Below, piece after piece: positions 9,634 to 18,056 of a stretch of DNA of 64,000 bases (its first letter is position 1; every line of letters starts with the position of its first letter). A model generated the notes under the pieces. That model saw only the letters and a program-made list of their open reading frames with translations, made no database searches and was not told the DNA's origin. The DNA comes from Microlunatus panaciterrae (GTDB lineage Bacteria > Actinomycetota > Actinomycetes > Propionibacteriales > Propionibacteriaceae). The stretch spans positions 124,001 to 188,000 of the forward strand of contig NZ_JAFBCF010000001.1 in the NCBI RefSeq assembly GCF_016907535.1, given 5' to 3'. Position numbers and translations under genes: made by a program.

Positions 9634-11769
9634 TCAGCGCGATTTGGCGACAGCCGCGGTCAGCGGGCCCAACAGGTAGGGCGCTAGCGTCCGCGAGTAC
9701 GTCTTGGTGATATGGGAGCCGTCGAAGTAGACGATCACGCCTCCGATCACCGCCGGGCAGCTCTGCTCGTCACAGAAGTAACGAGTCAGGTCGACCGTAC
9801 TCAGCCGGGAGCTGTGCAGCTCTTCTGCAGCCGCCACCATCGGGTCGCGCGGCACCCAGCGGTCGGGCCGACCATCGCAGGTGTGCATCTGGTCGGGGTT
9901 CTCGGCGAGGCAGTCCGGGATCGGCTTACCGGGGAACGGGTTGTCGTGGATGACGCTGACGTGGACTCCGGCTCGGTCGAGGGTGGACAGATAGTCGCGA
10001 TAGCCGGCCTGCCACGCGCTCTGGCTCTTCTTGTTGGTGAGGCCGACCGCCGGATGTCCGTTCCGGTTGGAGGCGACGACCAGATCGAAGTGGCCCTTGA
10101 TGATCTGTCGCTGGACAGACTTCGCCCACTTCAGGCAGCCGGCCTGTTTGGCGTCGGTATCCCACTGGACCGGGGTCGTACTGGGAGTGCATTCGGAGGC
10201 CAGGAAGGTGGTGATCTTCCAGTGCTTCTGCTTGGCGATCTCCTGCAGGGCCGGCAGCCAGTGTCCTGCGTGGGAGTTGCCCAGCAGGGCGATCGACACC
10301 TGTCCGTTCTTGTCGCCGAAGATGCACGACTTCGTCGTCCTGAACGGCGGGTAGACCCAGCAGTTGTCGCTGTACGCATCGGACTTGTCCTTCGCGGCGT
10401 CCGCCGGTGAGGGCAGGATGTCCGAGTAGGGCACCGGTTGGCAGGTCACCTTGGACGACCAGGCTGCGGCGCCGAAACAGGGGTTGTCGCCCGACAGTGC
10501 CTGCTCGAGCTCGGCCCTGGCCTGCTGCTGACGATGCTGGATCTCGACCACCTGCAGACCGGCGAGGACAAGGACGACACTCATCGCCACCGCGGCGAGC
10601 ACGTAGGTTCTCCTGATGCCCGGCACCCGACGGCCGAACCGGAAGGCATCCTCGACGTAGCGCTTGGACAGGGTGCCGAGGACGAGGCTGGCAACAAGAA
10701 TGGCGAACTTGTCGAGACGACCGAGATGACCGCCGCTGACGGCCGGCAGCAGCGCGATCAGCGGCCAGTGCCACAGGTAGACCGAGTAGGAGATGTCCCC
10801 CATCCACTGCACCGGTCGCAGCCTCAGGAGGCGGGTCGGCGACAGCCCCGCTGGCGCGGCTGCGGCGCCGATCACGGCCACCGTACCCAGCACCGGCAGC
10901 AACGCCTGCCAGCCCGGGAACGGCGTGGCGCCGGTGTAGGTCACCGCCGTCAGCGCCACCGCCGCCAGGCCCAGCCAGGCGAGCAGCGTCCAACGACCGC
11001 CTGCCCGCTCCCGCTCGGCGTCTCGCCCGAGCCTGGCCGCCGCCAGCCTCGTCATCACAGCGAGCAGTGCGCCGGCGCCGAGCTCCCACATCCTCGTCGG
11101 AGTGACGAAGTAGGCGCTGGCCGGCTCGGTGCTGGTCGCCTGGATGGAGTAGGCCAGGGATCCGCCGACGACAACGACCAGCCCGGCCAGCACCACCTTG
11201 AGGGTGGGCAAGCCTCGCCGGCGCGCCAGGCCGGCCAGCAGCAGGATCAGGATCGGCCAGAACAGATAGAACTGCTCCTCCACCGACAACGACCAGAAGT
11301 GCTGCACCGGGGAAGCGGCGTTCTCCGAGGCCAGGTAGTCCACGGAGGTCTGCGCCAGCCGCCAGTTCTCCCCGTACACGGTGGCGGCCATCACCTCGCG
11401 CGCGGTGTTGTCCCACTGCGTCTCGGGCGCGAACAGACGACTACCGATCAGGGTCGCGGCCAGCACCAGCAGTGCCGCCGGCAGCAGTCGCCGGATCCGC
11501 TTCGCCCAGAACCGGACCAGATCCGCGCCCCGGGTCGGCACCGAACCGACCAGATGCGAGGTAATCAGGAAACCCGAGATCACGAAGAAGACGTCGACGC
11601 CGATGAACCCACCGGTCAGCCGGTTCGGCCAGAGGTGGTACAGCAGGACCAGACTGACAGCGATGGCCCGGAGACCCTGGATGTCAGCTCGGAACCGGTC
11701 AGGCCTGCCCTGGTTCTGGGCCGGCTTACCTCGGACGGGGACGGACGCCAGTTCCGCAGTCGTACTCAC
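9634..11769 (-). CDS. OafA/YrhL-type acyltransferase with C-terminal SGNH domain
   Basis: About 711 residues. The N-terminal half is an acyltransferase-3 domain with about ten membrane segments: DIQGLRAIAVSLVLLYHLWP with the catalytic His, GGFIGVDVFFVISGFLI, WSLSVEEQFYLFWP and YSVYLWHWPL. After the last segment a periplasmic SGNH-type domain begins (LLGNSHAGHW in place of the usual GDSH). It ends near FDGSHIT, the Asp-x-x-His part of the triad. Such proteins move acyl groups, usually acetyl, across the membrane onto surface glycans, so this one probably O-acylates the polymer made by its neighbours. I chose GTG 11769, with GAAGGA about nine bases upstream; the frame is open to 11850. It is convergent with the GT2/TagF gene, with a 12-base gap. 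Confidence 0.9.
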   Translation of the reverse strand: MSTTAELASVPVRGKPAQNQGRPDRFRADIQGLRAIAVSLVLLYHLWPNRLTGGFIGVDVFFVISGFLITSHLVGSVPTRGADLVRFWAKRIRRLLPAALLVLAATLIGSRLFAPETQWDNTAREVMAATVYGENWRLAQTSVDYLASENAASPVQHFWSLSVEEQFYLFWPILILLLAGLARRRGLPTLKVVLAGLVVVVGGSLAYSIQATSTEPASAYFVTPTRMWELGAGALLAVMTRLAAARLGRDAERERAGGRWTLLAWLGLAAVALTAVTYTGATPFPGWQALLPVLGTVAVIGAAAAPAGLSPTRLLRLRPVQWMGDISYSVYLWHWPLIALLPAVSGGHLGRLDKFAILVASLVLGTLSKRYVEDAFRFGRRVPGIRRTYVLAAVAMSVVLVLAGLQVVEIQHRQQQARAELEQALSGDNPCFGAAAWSSKVTCQPVPYSDILPSPADAAKDKSDAYSDNCWVYPPFRTTKSCIFGDKNGQVSIALLGNSHAGHWLPALQEIAKQKHWKITTFLASECTPSTTPVQWDTDAKQAGCLKWAKSVQRQIIKGHFDLVVASNRNGHPAVGLTNKKSQSAWQAGYRDYLSTLDRAGVHVSVIHDNPFPGKPIPDCLAENPDQMHTCDGRPDRWVPRDPMVAAAEELHSSRLSTVDLTRYFCDEQSCPAVIGGVIVYFDGSHITKTYSRTLAPYLLGPLTAAVAKSR

Positions 11770-11909
11770 AGGGCATGGTCCTTCGGTGTCAGTATCGGTC
11801 GTCCTCCCGAGCGGTCCCGTGACGCGGAGCAGACAGCCGCGCGCCGACAAACCTCAGCCATCCTACGATGTGCCACTCGCTTCCCCGCTGATGATGGAAA
11901 GATGACCGC

Positions 11910-13439
11910 ATGGTCTCCAAGGTCGGCGTCATCGTCAGCTCCGATTTCCGCGGCGACTCCATGGTCAGGTTGGTGGAGTCCATGGACGCGCAGACGTTGC
12001 CCTACGCCGAGTTCCAGGTCGTCTTCGTGCCGGGCACCGACCAGGACCCCGCACTGATGGACCGGGTCGAACCGCTGACCCGGAACCGTCCCAACGTGCG
12101 ATGCCACGCGACTGGCCCGCTGACTGCGACCGACCTCGACGCCGAGTACCTGCTGCTGCTGAGTCCGGAACGGCAGGGGCCGAACGTTCGGCTACTACCC
12201 GAGGCGCTGGAGCGCCTGTACGGACAGGGCGAACGCCACCAGGCTGACGCCGTGGTCGGCCGCTGCGGTGGTGCGGTAGGCGACGGCATATCCGGTGTGG
12301 TGTTCCTCGACGATCATGACAGTGCCGACGGCCTGTCCGCCGGCTCTGCAGCGACCTGGCCCTGTCTGCTGGTCCGTCGTTCGGTGTTGGTCGATCGCCA
12401 GCTGTCGCTGGGTGGTGCCCTCGAGATTCCTCCGGACGTGATCTCCGGGCGGGTTGCGGTGCTGGGCTCCTACCCGGCCCTGGTCGGTGTCGACCTGCCT
12501 GGCGCTGTCCCAGCTCCGGAACTCATCATCGCGCAACCGGGGCTGTCCTGGCAGTCCGGCGTCCTGACCATCAAGCTGTCGGCCCAGGCCCCCACCGAGG
12601 GTATCGGCGGCGAGGTCGCCTCGGCGCAGGTGCGCTGCTCAGTGCGTCAGCAGAGCACGGGACTCGAGTGGTGGCTGCCGACCGACGGCACGGTGGCGAT
12701 GGCGGACGGTCAGCTCGAGGTCACCGCGACAGCTCGGGTCGATCCGTTGACGGCCGCGCTCGGGGCATCGCTGGAACCGGGTATCTGGGTCATCCGTCTC
12801 GGGGTCTACGGTCTCAACCACCTGCCTGATCTGACCGCCCCGGTCCCGATGGGCTCTGCCCCGGCAGCCGTCATCAACGGCACCCTGGTCGCTGTGGTGT
12901 CGGCAGATGGCAGTCTCGCCGTTGATGTGGGCTGCACGGGGTCGAGCCCTGTCGGGCGCGTGGACGCGCTGAATGCGAAGGTCGCGGAGACGGTAGCGGG
13001 CACGTTGTTGACGCTGGCTCTGCCTGCGGTGCATGTCGTGGGTCAGTCGGTGACAGCGGGCTCGATCCTGCTGGGCAAGTTCCGCCTTCCGGCGCGGCTG
13101 GTGTGCGATGGCTCCTCGGCCCGGGTGGAGAGCTTTGTCAGCGGGCTTGCGGGCAGCAGTCCGATCGCCACCCGGTTCGGCCCTTCAGGGGCAGCACAGA
13201 CCGGACTCGCACTGAACATCCTTGCCACCGGTGGGATGACGCTGGAGAAGGTGCGTCCTCGCAAGGCCGCAGTCAGGCCGCGCCGACCTGCATCGACCAA
13301 GCTCAACCGGGCGGGGGCCCCCCGGGGGATCGTCGCTACCCTGCGTCGCAGAGTGCCGGCACCCTTGGAGCCGGCCGTACGAGCGCTGGCCCGCAACGAG
13401 ATGGCCCGATCGCTCTATCGCCGGCTGACGCGGCGCTGA
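11910..13439 (+). CDS. Uncharacterised GT2-like protein lacking catalytic motifs
   Basis: 509 residues. The N-terminus KVGVIVSSDFRGDSMVRLVESMDAQ resembles the first strand and helix of a GT2 fold, and VRCHATGPLTATDLDAEYLLLL matches the region leading to the metal site. The DxD residues are replaced by SPE (LLLLSPERQG) and no VDDGS motif is present. The rest (about 200-420) is beta-rich and resembles the middle modules of the neighbouring transferases. The C-terminus is strongly basic (about 445-509, with KVRPRKAAVRPRRP and YRRLTRR). No TagF domain follows. An accessory or binding role in polymer assembly is inference. ATG 11910 has GGAAAG eight bases upstream. The gene is divergent from the acyltransferase. 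Confidence 0.75.
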   Translation: MVSKVGVIVSSDFRGDSMVRLVESMDAQTLPYAEFQVVFVPGTDQDPALMDRVEPLTRNRPNVRCHATGPLTATDLDAEYLLLLSPERQGPNVRLLPEALERLYGQGERHQADAVVGRCGGAVGDGISGVVFLDDHDSADGLSAGSAATWPCLLVRRSVLVDRQLSLGGALEIPPDVISGRVAVLGSYPALVGVDLPGAVPAPELIIAQPGLSWQSGVLTIKLSAQAPTEGIGGEVASAQVRCSVRQQSTGLEWWLPTDGTVAMADGQLEVTATARVDPLTAALGASLEPGIWVIRLGVYGLNHLPDLTAPVPMGSAPAAVINGTLVAVVSADGSLAVDVGCTGSSPVGRVDALNAKVAETVAGTLLTLALPAVHVVGQSVTAGSILLGKFRLPARLVCDGSSARVESFVSGLAGSSPIATRFGPSGAAQTGLALNILATGGMTLEKVRPRKAAVRPRRPASTKLNRAGAPRGIVATLRRRVPAPLEPAVRALARNEMARSLYRRLTRR

Positions 13440-13449
13440 CCGTTCAGGG

Positions 13450-13484
13450 CGCACCCGACCCGGGACCCTTGTTGGGCGGGTGCG
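13450..13484. terminator. Hairpin between convergent genes
   Basis: CGCACCCG (13450-13457) pairs with CGGGTGCG (13477-13484) in the gap between genes ending at 13439 (+) and 13488 (-). There is no T-run, so it is a weak or bidirectional terminator candidate. Confidence 0.45.
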
Positions 13485-13487
13485 GCT

Positions 13488-14288
13488 TCAGCGAGCTGTG
13501 GGAGGGACGGCCTGCAGGTCGGACTCGTGATGGCCGCCCCGGGCGCCGAACGCCGGTCCGAGAGTCCGACCCAGGCGCTCAGCAAGCGCCGGCCTGACCG
13601 CATCGGCGGAGCTCGACCGGTCCGTGCCGGCAAGGATGTCCCAGAAGTCCGCAGCCAGCACCCGCTGCGGGCTGAGGATACTGAGCCGGTCCAGGAGGGT
13701 GACCGGGACCGGTTGCGGGTCGGGACGTCGATACTCGGCAACAAGGGCCTGGTAGTTGTCGGCGAGGGTCGTGTTATCGGGATCCAGTCCGAGCACCAGC
13801 AACAGCCCGGTCGGCTTCGTGCCGACCGGCAGGACGGTCAGCTCCGGCCGGAAGCGGGCGAGCACCTCGACCATCGCGTAGACGTCCCCGGTCCAGCCCT
13901 TGGTATGCCGCACCCGCGCCGCCTCGTCGATCGACCGTGGCATCACGTCGTCGAAGATGATCACCGATCGGGCTGAACTGTGCCGTTCCGCGTTGATGAA
14001 GTCACGCAGGGCGAACTCGAACAGGTGCAGCCCGTCGATGAAGGACAGGTCGAACGGGATGCCTCGAGTCGCGGCGAGCGGATCGGGCCGGGAGAAGTAC
14101 TCGTCGCTGGACGTCCGGAACAGGGCGAAGTCCCCGTCGAGCTCAGCGGTCACCTGGTAGTTCGGGTCTACGCCGATCGAGCGGCACTGTGACAACGACA
14201 GGCTGACCCCGTTGCGGATGCCGATCTCCAGGTAGGTCGATGGGCGTAGCAGCCGGTGGACCGTGGCGAGAAAGTCCAGATACCTCAT
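13488..14288 (-). CDS. Class I SAM methyltransferase (Methyltransf_24 type)
   Basis: 266 residues. YLEIGIRNGVSL (about 19-30) is the glycine-rich SAM-binding loop, GVDPNY the second strand with its acidic residue, SFIDGLHLFEFALRDF the conserved segment, and VIIFDDVMP the paired Asp region of metal-dependent small-molecule methyltransferases such as the Methyltransf_24 and cephalosporin-hydroxylase-like families. The C-terminal 40 residues are low-complexity. Next to a TylF-like methyltransferase and polymer genes, it probably methylates a sugar or polymer end, but the substrate is unknown. The start is the ATG at 14288, just before the LATVHRLLRP segment. Confidence 0.8.
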   Translation of the reverse strand: MRYLDFLATVHRLLRPSTYLEIGIRNGVSLSLSQCRSIGVDPNYQVTAELDGDFALFRTSSDEYFSRPDPLAATRGIPFDLSFIDGLHLFEFALRDFINAERHSSARSVIIFDDVMPRSIDEAARVRHTKGWTGDVYAMVEVLARFRPELTVLPVGTKPTGLLLVLGLDPDNTTLADNYQALVAEYRRPDPQPVPVTLLDRLSILSPQRVLAADFWDILAGTDRSSSADAVRPALAERLGRTLGPAFGARGGHHESDLQAVPPTAR

Positions 14289-14350
14289 GGCTGCACGCTA
14301 GCCGAAGATCGGCCGCGACAGGGGCTCATCGCCCTGCCCGTCGATGATGC

Positions 14351-15307
14351 CTAAAAGGGTGAGCTGCCGGGCGCGACCCTGGTCGTCAGCCCGGGCTTCA
14401 CCGCTGCCCTGGTGCGGGAGACGCGGGTCAACAGCAGCGGCTCGCCGGTGTTGGCCAGGAACTCATCGGTGGCATCGCGAGAGCCCTGCCAACTGCCATA
14501 ATCATCAATGATCAGGACCCCGCCGGGCGCGAGTCGGTGGTACAGCGTGTCAAGCTCGTGCCTGGTGGAGGCGTACCAGTCGGTGTCGAGCCGCAGGATG
14601 GCGATCTGCTCGGGTGCCCGGTCCGGGATGGTCTCCTCCACTGGGCCCTCGACGTAGTGGATCCGCCCGGGCGGATAGCTGAGCTCGTCGAACCCCGCGC
14701 GAACGTCGTCGAGCGAGGCGGGGATGAACATCTTGGCAGCGGTGGTGTCGTCGGAGCTCAGGATCTCGGTCGCGGACTTCTTCGCCCAGACATGCACGTC
14801 ACGCTCATCCGGCTCGGTCATGCCGCTGAAGGTGTCGAACAGGTAGAGGTCACGCTCGGTCGTCCCCAGCAGCTCGAGAGTGCGGGCGGCCGCCAGCATC
14901 GACCCGCCGCGCCAGACGCCGCACTCGACGAAGGCCCCGGGTATCGCCTGCGCCTCGACGTAGCGAACCGCGGAGTAGAGGTAGTAGAGCTTTTCGTGGG
15001 TGTTCATGGTGCGGTCCTTGACCAGCGGCCAGATCGCCTTGAATTCGTCGTCATAGTCGGCCGGAAGCGGGGCCGGCGGCTTGGGCTTGGGCTTGGTGAG
15101 TGCCCCGATCCGCTCCACCTGCCGACCCAACGCCTCGGACGTCTGTGCGAGGCGCGCTTCGACCGCCTCCAGCCGTCGTCGCTCCCGAATGGCCCGCTCG
15201 TCGACCCTCTCGGCCCGCCGTCTGAGCCGGTGCAGATCGACCGTCCGCACCAGCGAGTAGCCCGTTGCCTGGTTGAGAGCCTGATTGACCCTACGTCTCC
15301 AACCCAT
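14351..15307 (-). CDS. TylF/MycF-family O-methyltransferase with N-terminal coiled coil
   Basis: About 318 residues. Residues about 28-75 are a charged helix (RRRAERVDERAIRERRRLEA) likely to form a coiled coil. The C-terminal catalytic domain has FVECGVWRGGSM, LYLFDTFSGM, LRLDTDWYASTRHELD and LIIDDYGSW, the Asp-rich Mg2+-binding pattern of macrocin O-methyltransferases acting on deoxysugars. Here it sits in a surface-polymer island, so methylation of a polymer sugar is likely. ATG 15307 is preferred (TTGGAT upstream); a GTG at 15322 is in frame but has no purine-rich site. It is divergent from the CDP-ribitol gene. Confidence 0.86.
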   Translation of the reverse strand: MGWRRRVNQALNQATGYSLVRTVDLHRLRRRAERVDERAIRERRRLEAVEARLAQTSEALGRQVERIGALTKPKPKPPAPLPADYDDEFKAIWPLVKDRTMNTHEKLYYLYSAVRYVEAQAIPGAFVECGVWRGGSMLAAARTLELLGTTERDLYLFDTFSGMTEPDERDVHVWAKKSATEILSSDDTTAAKMFIPASLDDVRAGFDELSYPPGRIHYVEGPVEETIPDRAPEQIAILRLDTDWYASTRHELDTLYHRLAPGGVLIIDDYGSWQGSRDATDEFLANTGEPLLLTRVSRTRAAVKPGLTTRVAPGSSPF

Positions 15308-15371
15308 ACTCGATCCAAACACACGTCGCAGGCCCGGAGGTCAGGATGAGGGGCGCGGGTCCACGGGACGA

Positions 15372-15377
15372 TACAGT
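15372..15377 (+). promoter_or_regulatory. Candidate -10 box (TACAGT), leaderless start
   Basis: TACAGT lies six bases upstream of the GTG at 15384 and no ribosome-binding site is visible. Identical spacing is seen at 50057. Confidence 0.45.
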
Positions 15378-15383
15378 CGGCCG

Positions 15384-16793
15384 GTGGAAAAGTTGCGCAA
15401 TGTCGCTGTCGTGCTTGCCGGTGGCACCGGAACCCGGGTCGGACTGGACATCCCGAAGCAGTTGATCAAGATCGCCGGGAAACCGATCATCGAACATACG
15501 ATCGCGGCGCTGAATGCGTCTCCGCTGATCGACGAGATTCTGGTGATGATGGCTCCTGGCCACCTCGACCCTGTCCGGGCGATCGTGAAGAACGGCCGCT
15601 ACGCCAAGGTCAGCAGGATTCTCGAGGGCGCCGGTACGCGCAACGACACGACCGCAGCCGCGCTCGCCGCACTCGGTGACGAGGAGTGCAACCTGATTCT
15701 GCACGACGCGGTGCGACCGCTCGTCTCACAGACCATCATCGCCGCCAACGTCGAGGCTCTCGCCAGCCATCAGGCTGTCGATACGGCGATCCCTTCGGCT
15801 GACACGGTCATCCAGGTGGACGCCGCGACCGAGAACATCTCCGACGTACTCCCCCGTCACCTGTTGCGTCGCGGTCAGACGCCGCAGTCCTTTCGGCTGT
15901 CGACCCTGCGGGCTGCCTACGCCAAAGCCGAGCTGGACCCCAACTTCACGGCGACGGATGACTGCACGGTGGTGCTGCGCTACCTCCCCGAGGTGCCGAT
16001 CGCCGTGGTGCCGGGCCACGAGCGCAATATGAAGGTCACCGAGCCGATCGACGTCTACATCGCCGACAAGCTGTTCCAGCTCACCTCGGCCGACACCCCG
16101 GCCTCGCTCAGCGACGAACGCTACCGCGAACTGCTGCACGCAAAGACTTTCGTCGTCTTCGGCGGCTCGTACGGGATCGGCGCCGATATCGCCGAGCTGG
16201 CCCGCAGCTACGGCGCCACCGTGAAGAGCTTCTCCCGCTCCTCCACCAACACTCACGTCGACCGACGCGAGGACGTCGCCGCAGCCGCCAGGGCCGTGCT
16301 GTCCGAGACCGGACGGGTCGACTATGTGGTGAACACCGCCGGGCTGCTGCCCAGGGGTGAGCTGGCCGACACCAGCGAGGAGACGATCTTCACCGCTACC
16401 GAGGTCAACTATCTCGCTCCGATCTTCATCGCCCAGGAGTTCTACCCGCACCTGGCTGCCAGCCAAGGCTCGTTGCTGCTGTTCACCTCCTCGTCCTACA
16501 CCCGCGGCCGTTCGGGGTACTCGCTCTACTCGTCGGCCAAGGCTGCCGTGGTGAACCTGACCCAGGCGCTCTCGGATGAATGGGCCAGCAGCGGAGTACG
16601 GGTCAACTGCGTGAACCCCGAGAGAACCGGCACCCCGATGCGCACCAAGGCGTTCGGCGACGAGCCGCCGGGCACCCTGCTGTCATCAGCGGAGGTCGCG
16701 CGCAAGTCGATGGACGTGCTCTTGTCCGGCCAGACCGGGCACGTCATCGACATCCGGCGTGAGGAAGGTCCGGCCGCGCTCGGCAACGGCTGA
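15384..16793 (+). CDS. Bifunctional cytidylyltransferase / SDR reductase (CDP-ribitol synthesis, Bcs1-like)
   Basis: 469 residues in two enzymes. Residues about 1-240 are an IspD/TarI-type cytidylyltransferase: LAGGTGTRVGLDIPKQ (the CTP loop), HDAVRPLV, RGQTPQSF, TDDCTVV and KVTEPIDVYIADKL. Residues about 250-460 are a short-chain dehydrogenase: VVFGGSYGIG for the cofactor, VVNTAGLL, and YSLYSSAK with the catalytic Tyr-x-x-x-Lys. This order matches Haemophilus Bcs1, which reduces D-ribulose 5-phosphate and activates ribitol 5-phosphate with CTP. It would supply CDP-ribitol to the TagF-like transferases 6-15 kb away. GTG 15384 is chosen over an open frame back to 15285 because of the TACAGT box six bases before it and the start of homology at VEKLRNVAVV. 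Confidence 0.9.
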   Translation: MEKLRNVAVVLAGGTGTRVGLDIPKQLIKIAGKPIIEHTIAALNASPLIDEILVMMAPGHLDPVRAIVKNGRYAKVSRILEGAGTRNDTTAAALAALGDEECNLILHDAVRPLVSQTIIAANVEALASHQAVDTAIPSADTVIQVDAATENISDVLPRHLLRRGQTPQSFRLSTLRAAYAKAELDPNFTATDDCTVVLRYLPEVPIAVVPGHERNMKVTEPIDVYIADKLFQLTSADTPASLSDERYRELLHAKTFVVFGGSYGIGADIAELARSYGATVKSFSRSSTNTHVDRREDVAAAARAVLSETGRVDYVVNTAGLLPRGELADTSEETIFTATEVNYLAPIFIAQEFYPHLAASQGSLLLFTSSSYTRGRSGYSLYSSAKAAVVNLTQALSDEWASSGVRVNCVNPERTGTPMRTKAFGDEPPGTLLSSAEVARKSMDVLLSGQTGHVIDIRREEGPAALGNG

Positions 16794-16796
16794 GCC

Positions 16797-17912
16797 TCAA
16801 TCGGTGTCGAGGTCGGCGAAGATCGCCGCGTGGTCCGAGGCGGCCTGCGAGGGCCGAGTGATGGTCGGGTAGTGCGGGAAGAGGTCGCCGTTGACGCCGC
16901 CCCAGACCCCCATCCTGTTGACCCCGCCACCCCGTACGCGTTCGAACAGCTGCGGTGACAGCAGGACGTAGTCGATCTTCTCCGAGGCCGTCGCATTGCC
17001 ATAGGTGCCCGGGCGGACATCGGCGACGAAGGCCGGGTGCTGGCTGATGTCCCGCAGATCGGTGTGCTGCAGCAGTGGCTCGAGTGGCGCACTCGCAGGG
17101 GTGTCGTTGAAGTCACCGACCACGGCGACCCAGCTGACCCGCTCCGCCCGGAGCCGACGGTAGATCTCCGCGGTCCGGGTGGCCTGACGCAGTCGGGTGG
17201 CGTTGGACGCGGCCTGCCCCCCGTACCCCTTGCTCTTGAGGTGACAGACGATCACCACCAGTCTCCGCCCGGACGGCATCCGGATGGTGTACTCGGGACT
17301 GTCCCGGCTGAACACCCGGCCGTAGGCGTCAACGTCGTCCACGTGCGAGCGGACCGACTCGATCGGGTAGTCCGGCTTGCTGACGATGCCGACGTCGATC
17401 CCGCGGTCGTCGTTGCCGTCGATGACCATCACGTGCCCGAACCTGCTACCGACCGGGAGCTCGGCGAAACCGGCGTCCAGGAAGCGTTTCAGAGCGACCC
17501 TGCTCTCCGCCTCCACCACGGCCATCACGTCCGGGTTGACGTCGGTGATCACCCGGATCGTGTTCCGCAGAGCGACCTCACTGATCGCCTCGGTGGTCAG
17601 CTCCACCCAACCGATCCAGTCGCCGCGGCCACCCGCCACTACCGTGGTCCCGCCGCTCTTCGAGCGCCTCAGCAGACGACCCCGGATCTGCCGCAGCACC
17701 GCATAGGTGGCCGCGTCCGACCCCAGCAGCCGCAGCACCCGCAGCCGCTCCAGGATCGCGGTCTTGAGCCGGTCGGTGTACACGTCGTGCTCAAGCATGG
17801 CGTTGAGATCGGCATGGGCCTGAAGCAGCACCGCGCTGCGATCGCCGAGGTCACGGCCCATCGCCCGGGGCCGGTCGAACAGGTTCTCCACATTGAAAGA
17901 TGCCAGTCGCAT
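16797..17912 (-). CDS. Endonuclease/exonuclease/phosphatase family protein
   Basis: About 371 residues. MRLASFNVENLF opens the fold, MAVVEAESRVAL carries the metal-binding Glu, VVIVCHLKSK the catalytic His region, VVGDFND the Asp/Asn pair and SDHAAIFADL the terminal Asp-His. These are the catalytic elements of the exonuclease III/DNase I/sphingomyelinase superfamily. No signal peptide is evident, so it is probably cytoplasmic; nucleic acid versus phosphoester substrate cannot be decided. ATG 17912 directly begins the conserved strand, with GAGGGAGA upstream. The gene is convergent with the CDP-ribitol gene (3-base gap). Confidence 0.85.
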   Translation of the reverse strand: MRLASFNVENLFDRPRAMGRDLGDRSAVLLQAHADLNAMLEHDVYTDRLKTAILERLRVLRLLGSDAATYAVLRQIRGRLLRRSKSGGTTVVAGGRGDWIGWVELTTEAISEVALRNTIRVITDVNPDVMAVVEAESRVALKRFLDAGFAELPVGSRFGHVMVIDGNDDRGIDVGIVSKPDYPIESVRSHVDDVDAYGRVFSRDSPEYTIRMPSGRRLVVIVCHLKSKGYGGQAASNATRLRQATRTAEIYRRLRAERVSWVAVVGDFNDTPASAPLEPLLQHTDLRDISQHPAFVADVRPGTYGNATASEKIDYVLLSPQLFERVRGGGVNRMGVWGGVNGDLFPHYPTITRPSQAASDHAAIFADLDTD

Positions 17913-18044
17913 GGTGCGCCCCGTCTCCCTCGGTACGGTCTGCTCGACAGGTCGGCTCAGGCAGCTCAGAACCGGCCCCAAGATGAGGAGCCGGCCAACT
18001 ACGCCCCTGATACGCGGGCCACGCTTGCGTACTGGCGCGATGAC

Positions 18045-18050
18045 TAGACT
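18045..18050 (+). promoter_or_regulatory. Candidate -10 box (TAGACT), leaderless start
   Basis: TAGACT ends six bases before ATG 18057, and TTGCGT about 15 bases further upstream could be a -35. No ribosome-binding site is present. Confidence 0.5.
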
Positions 18051-18056
18051 CTGCGC

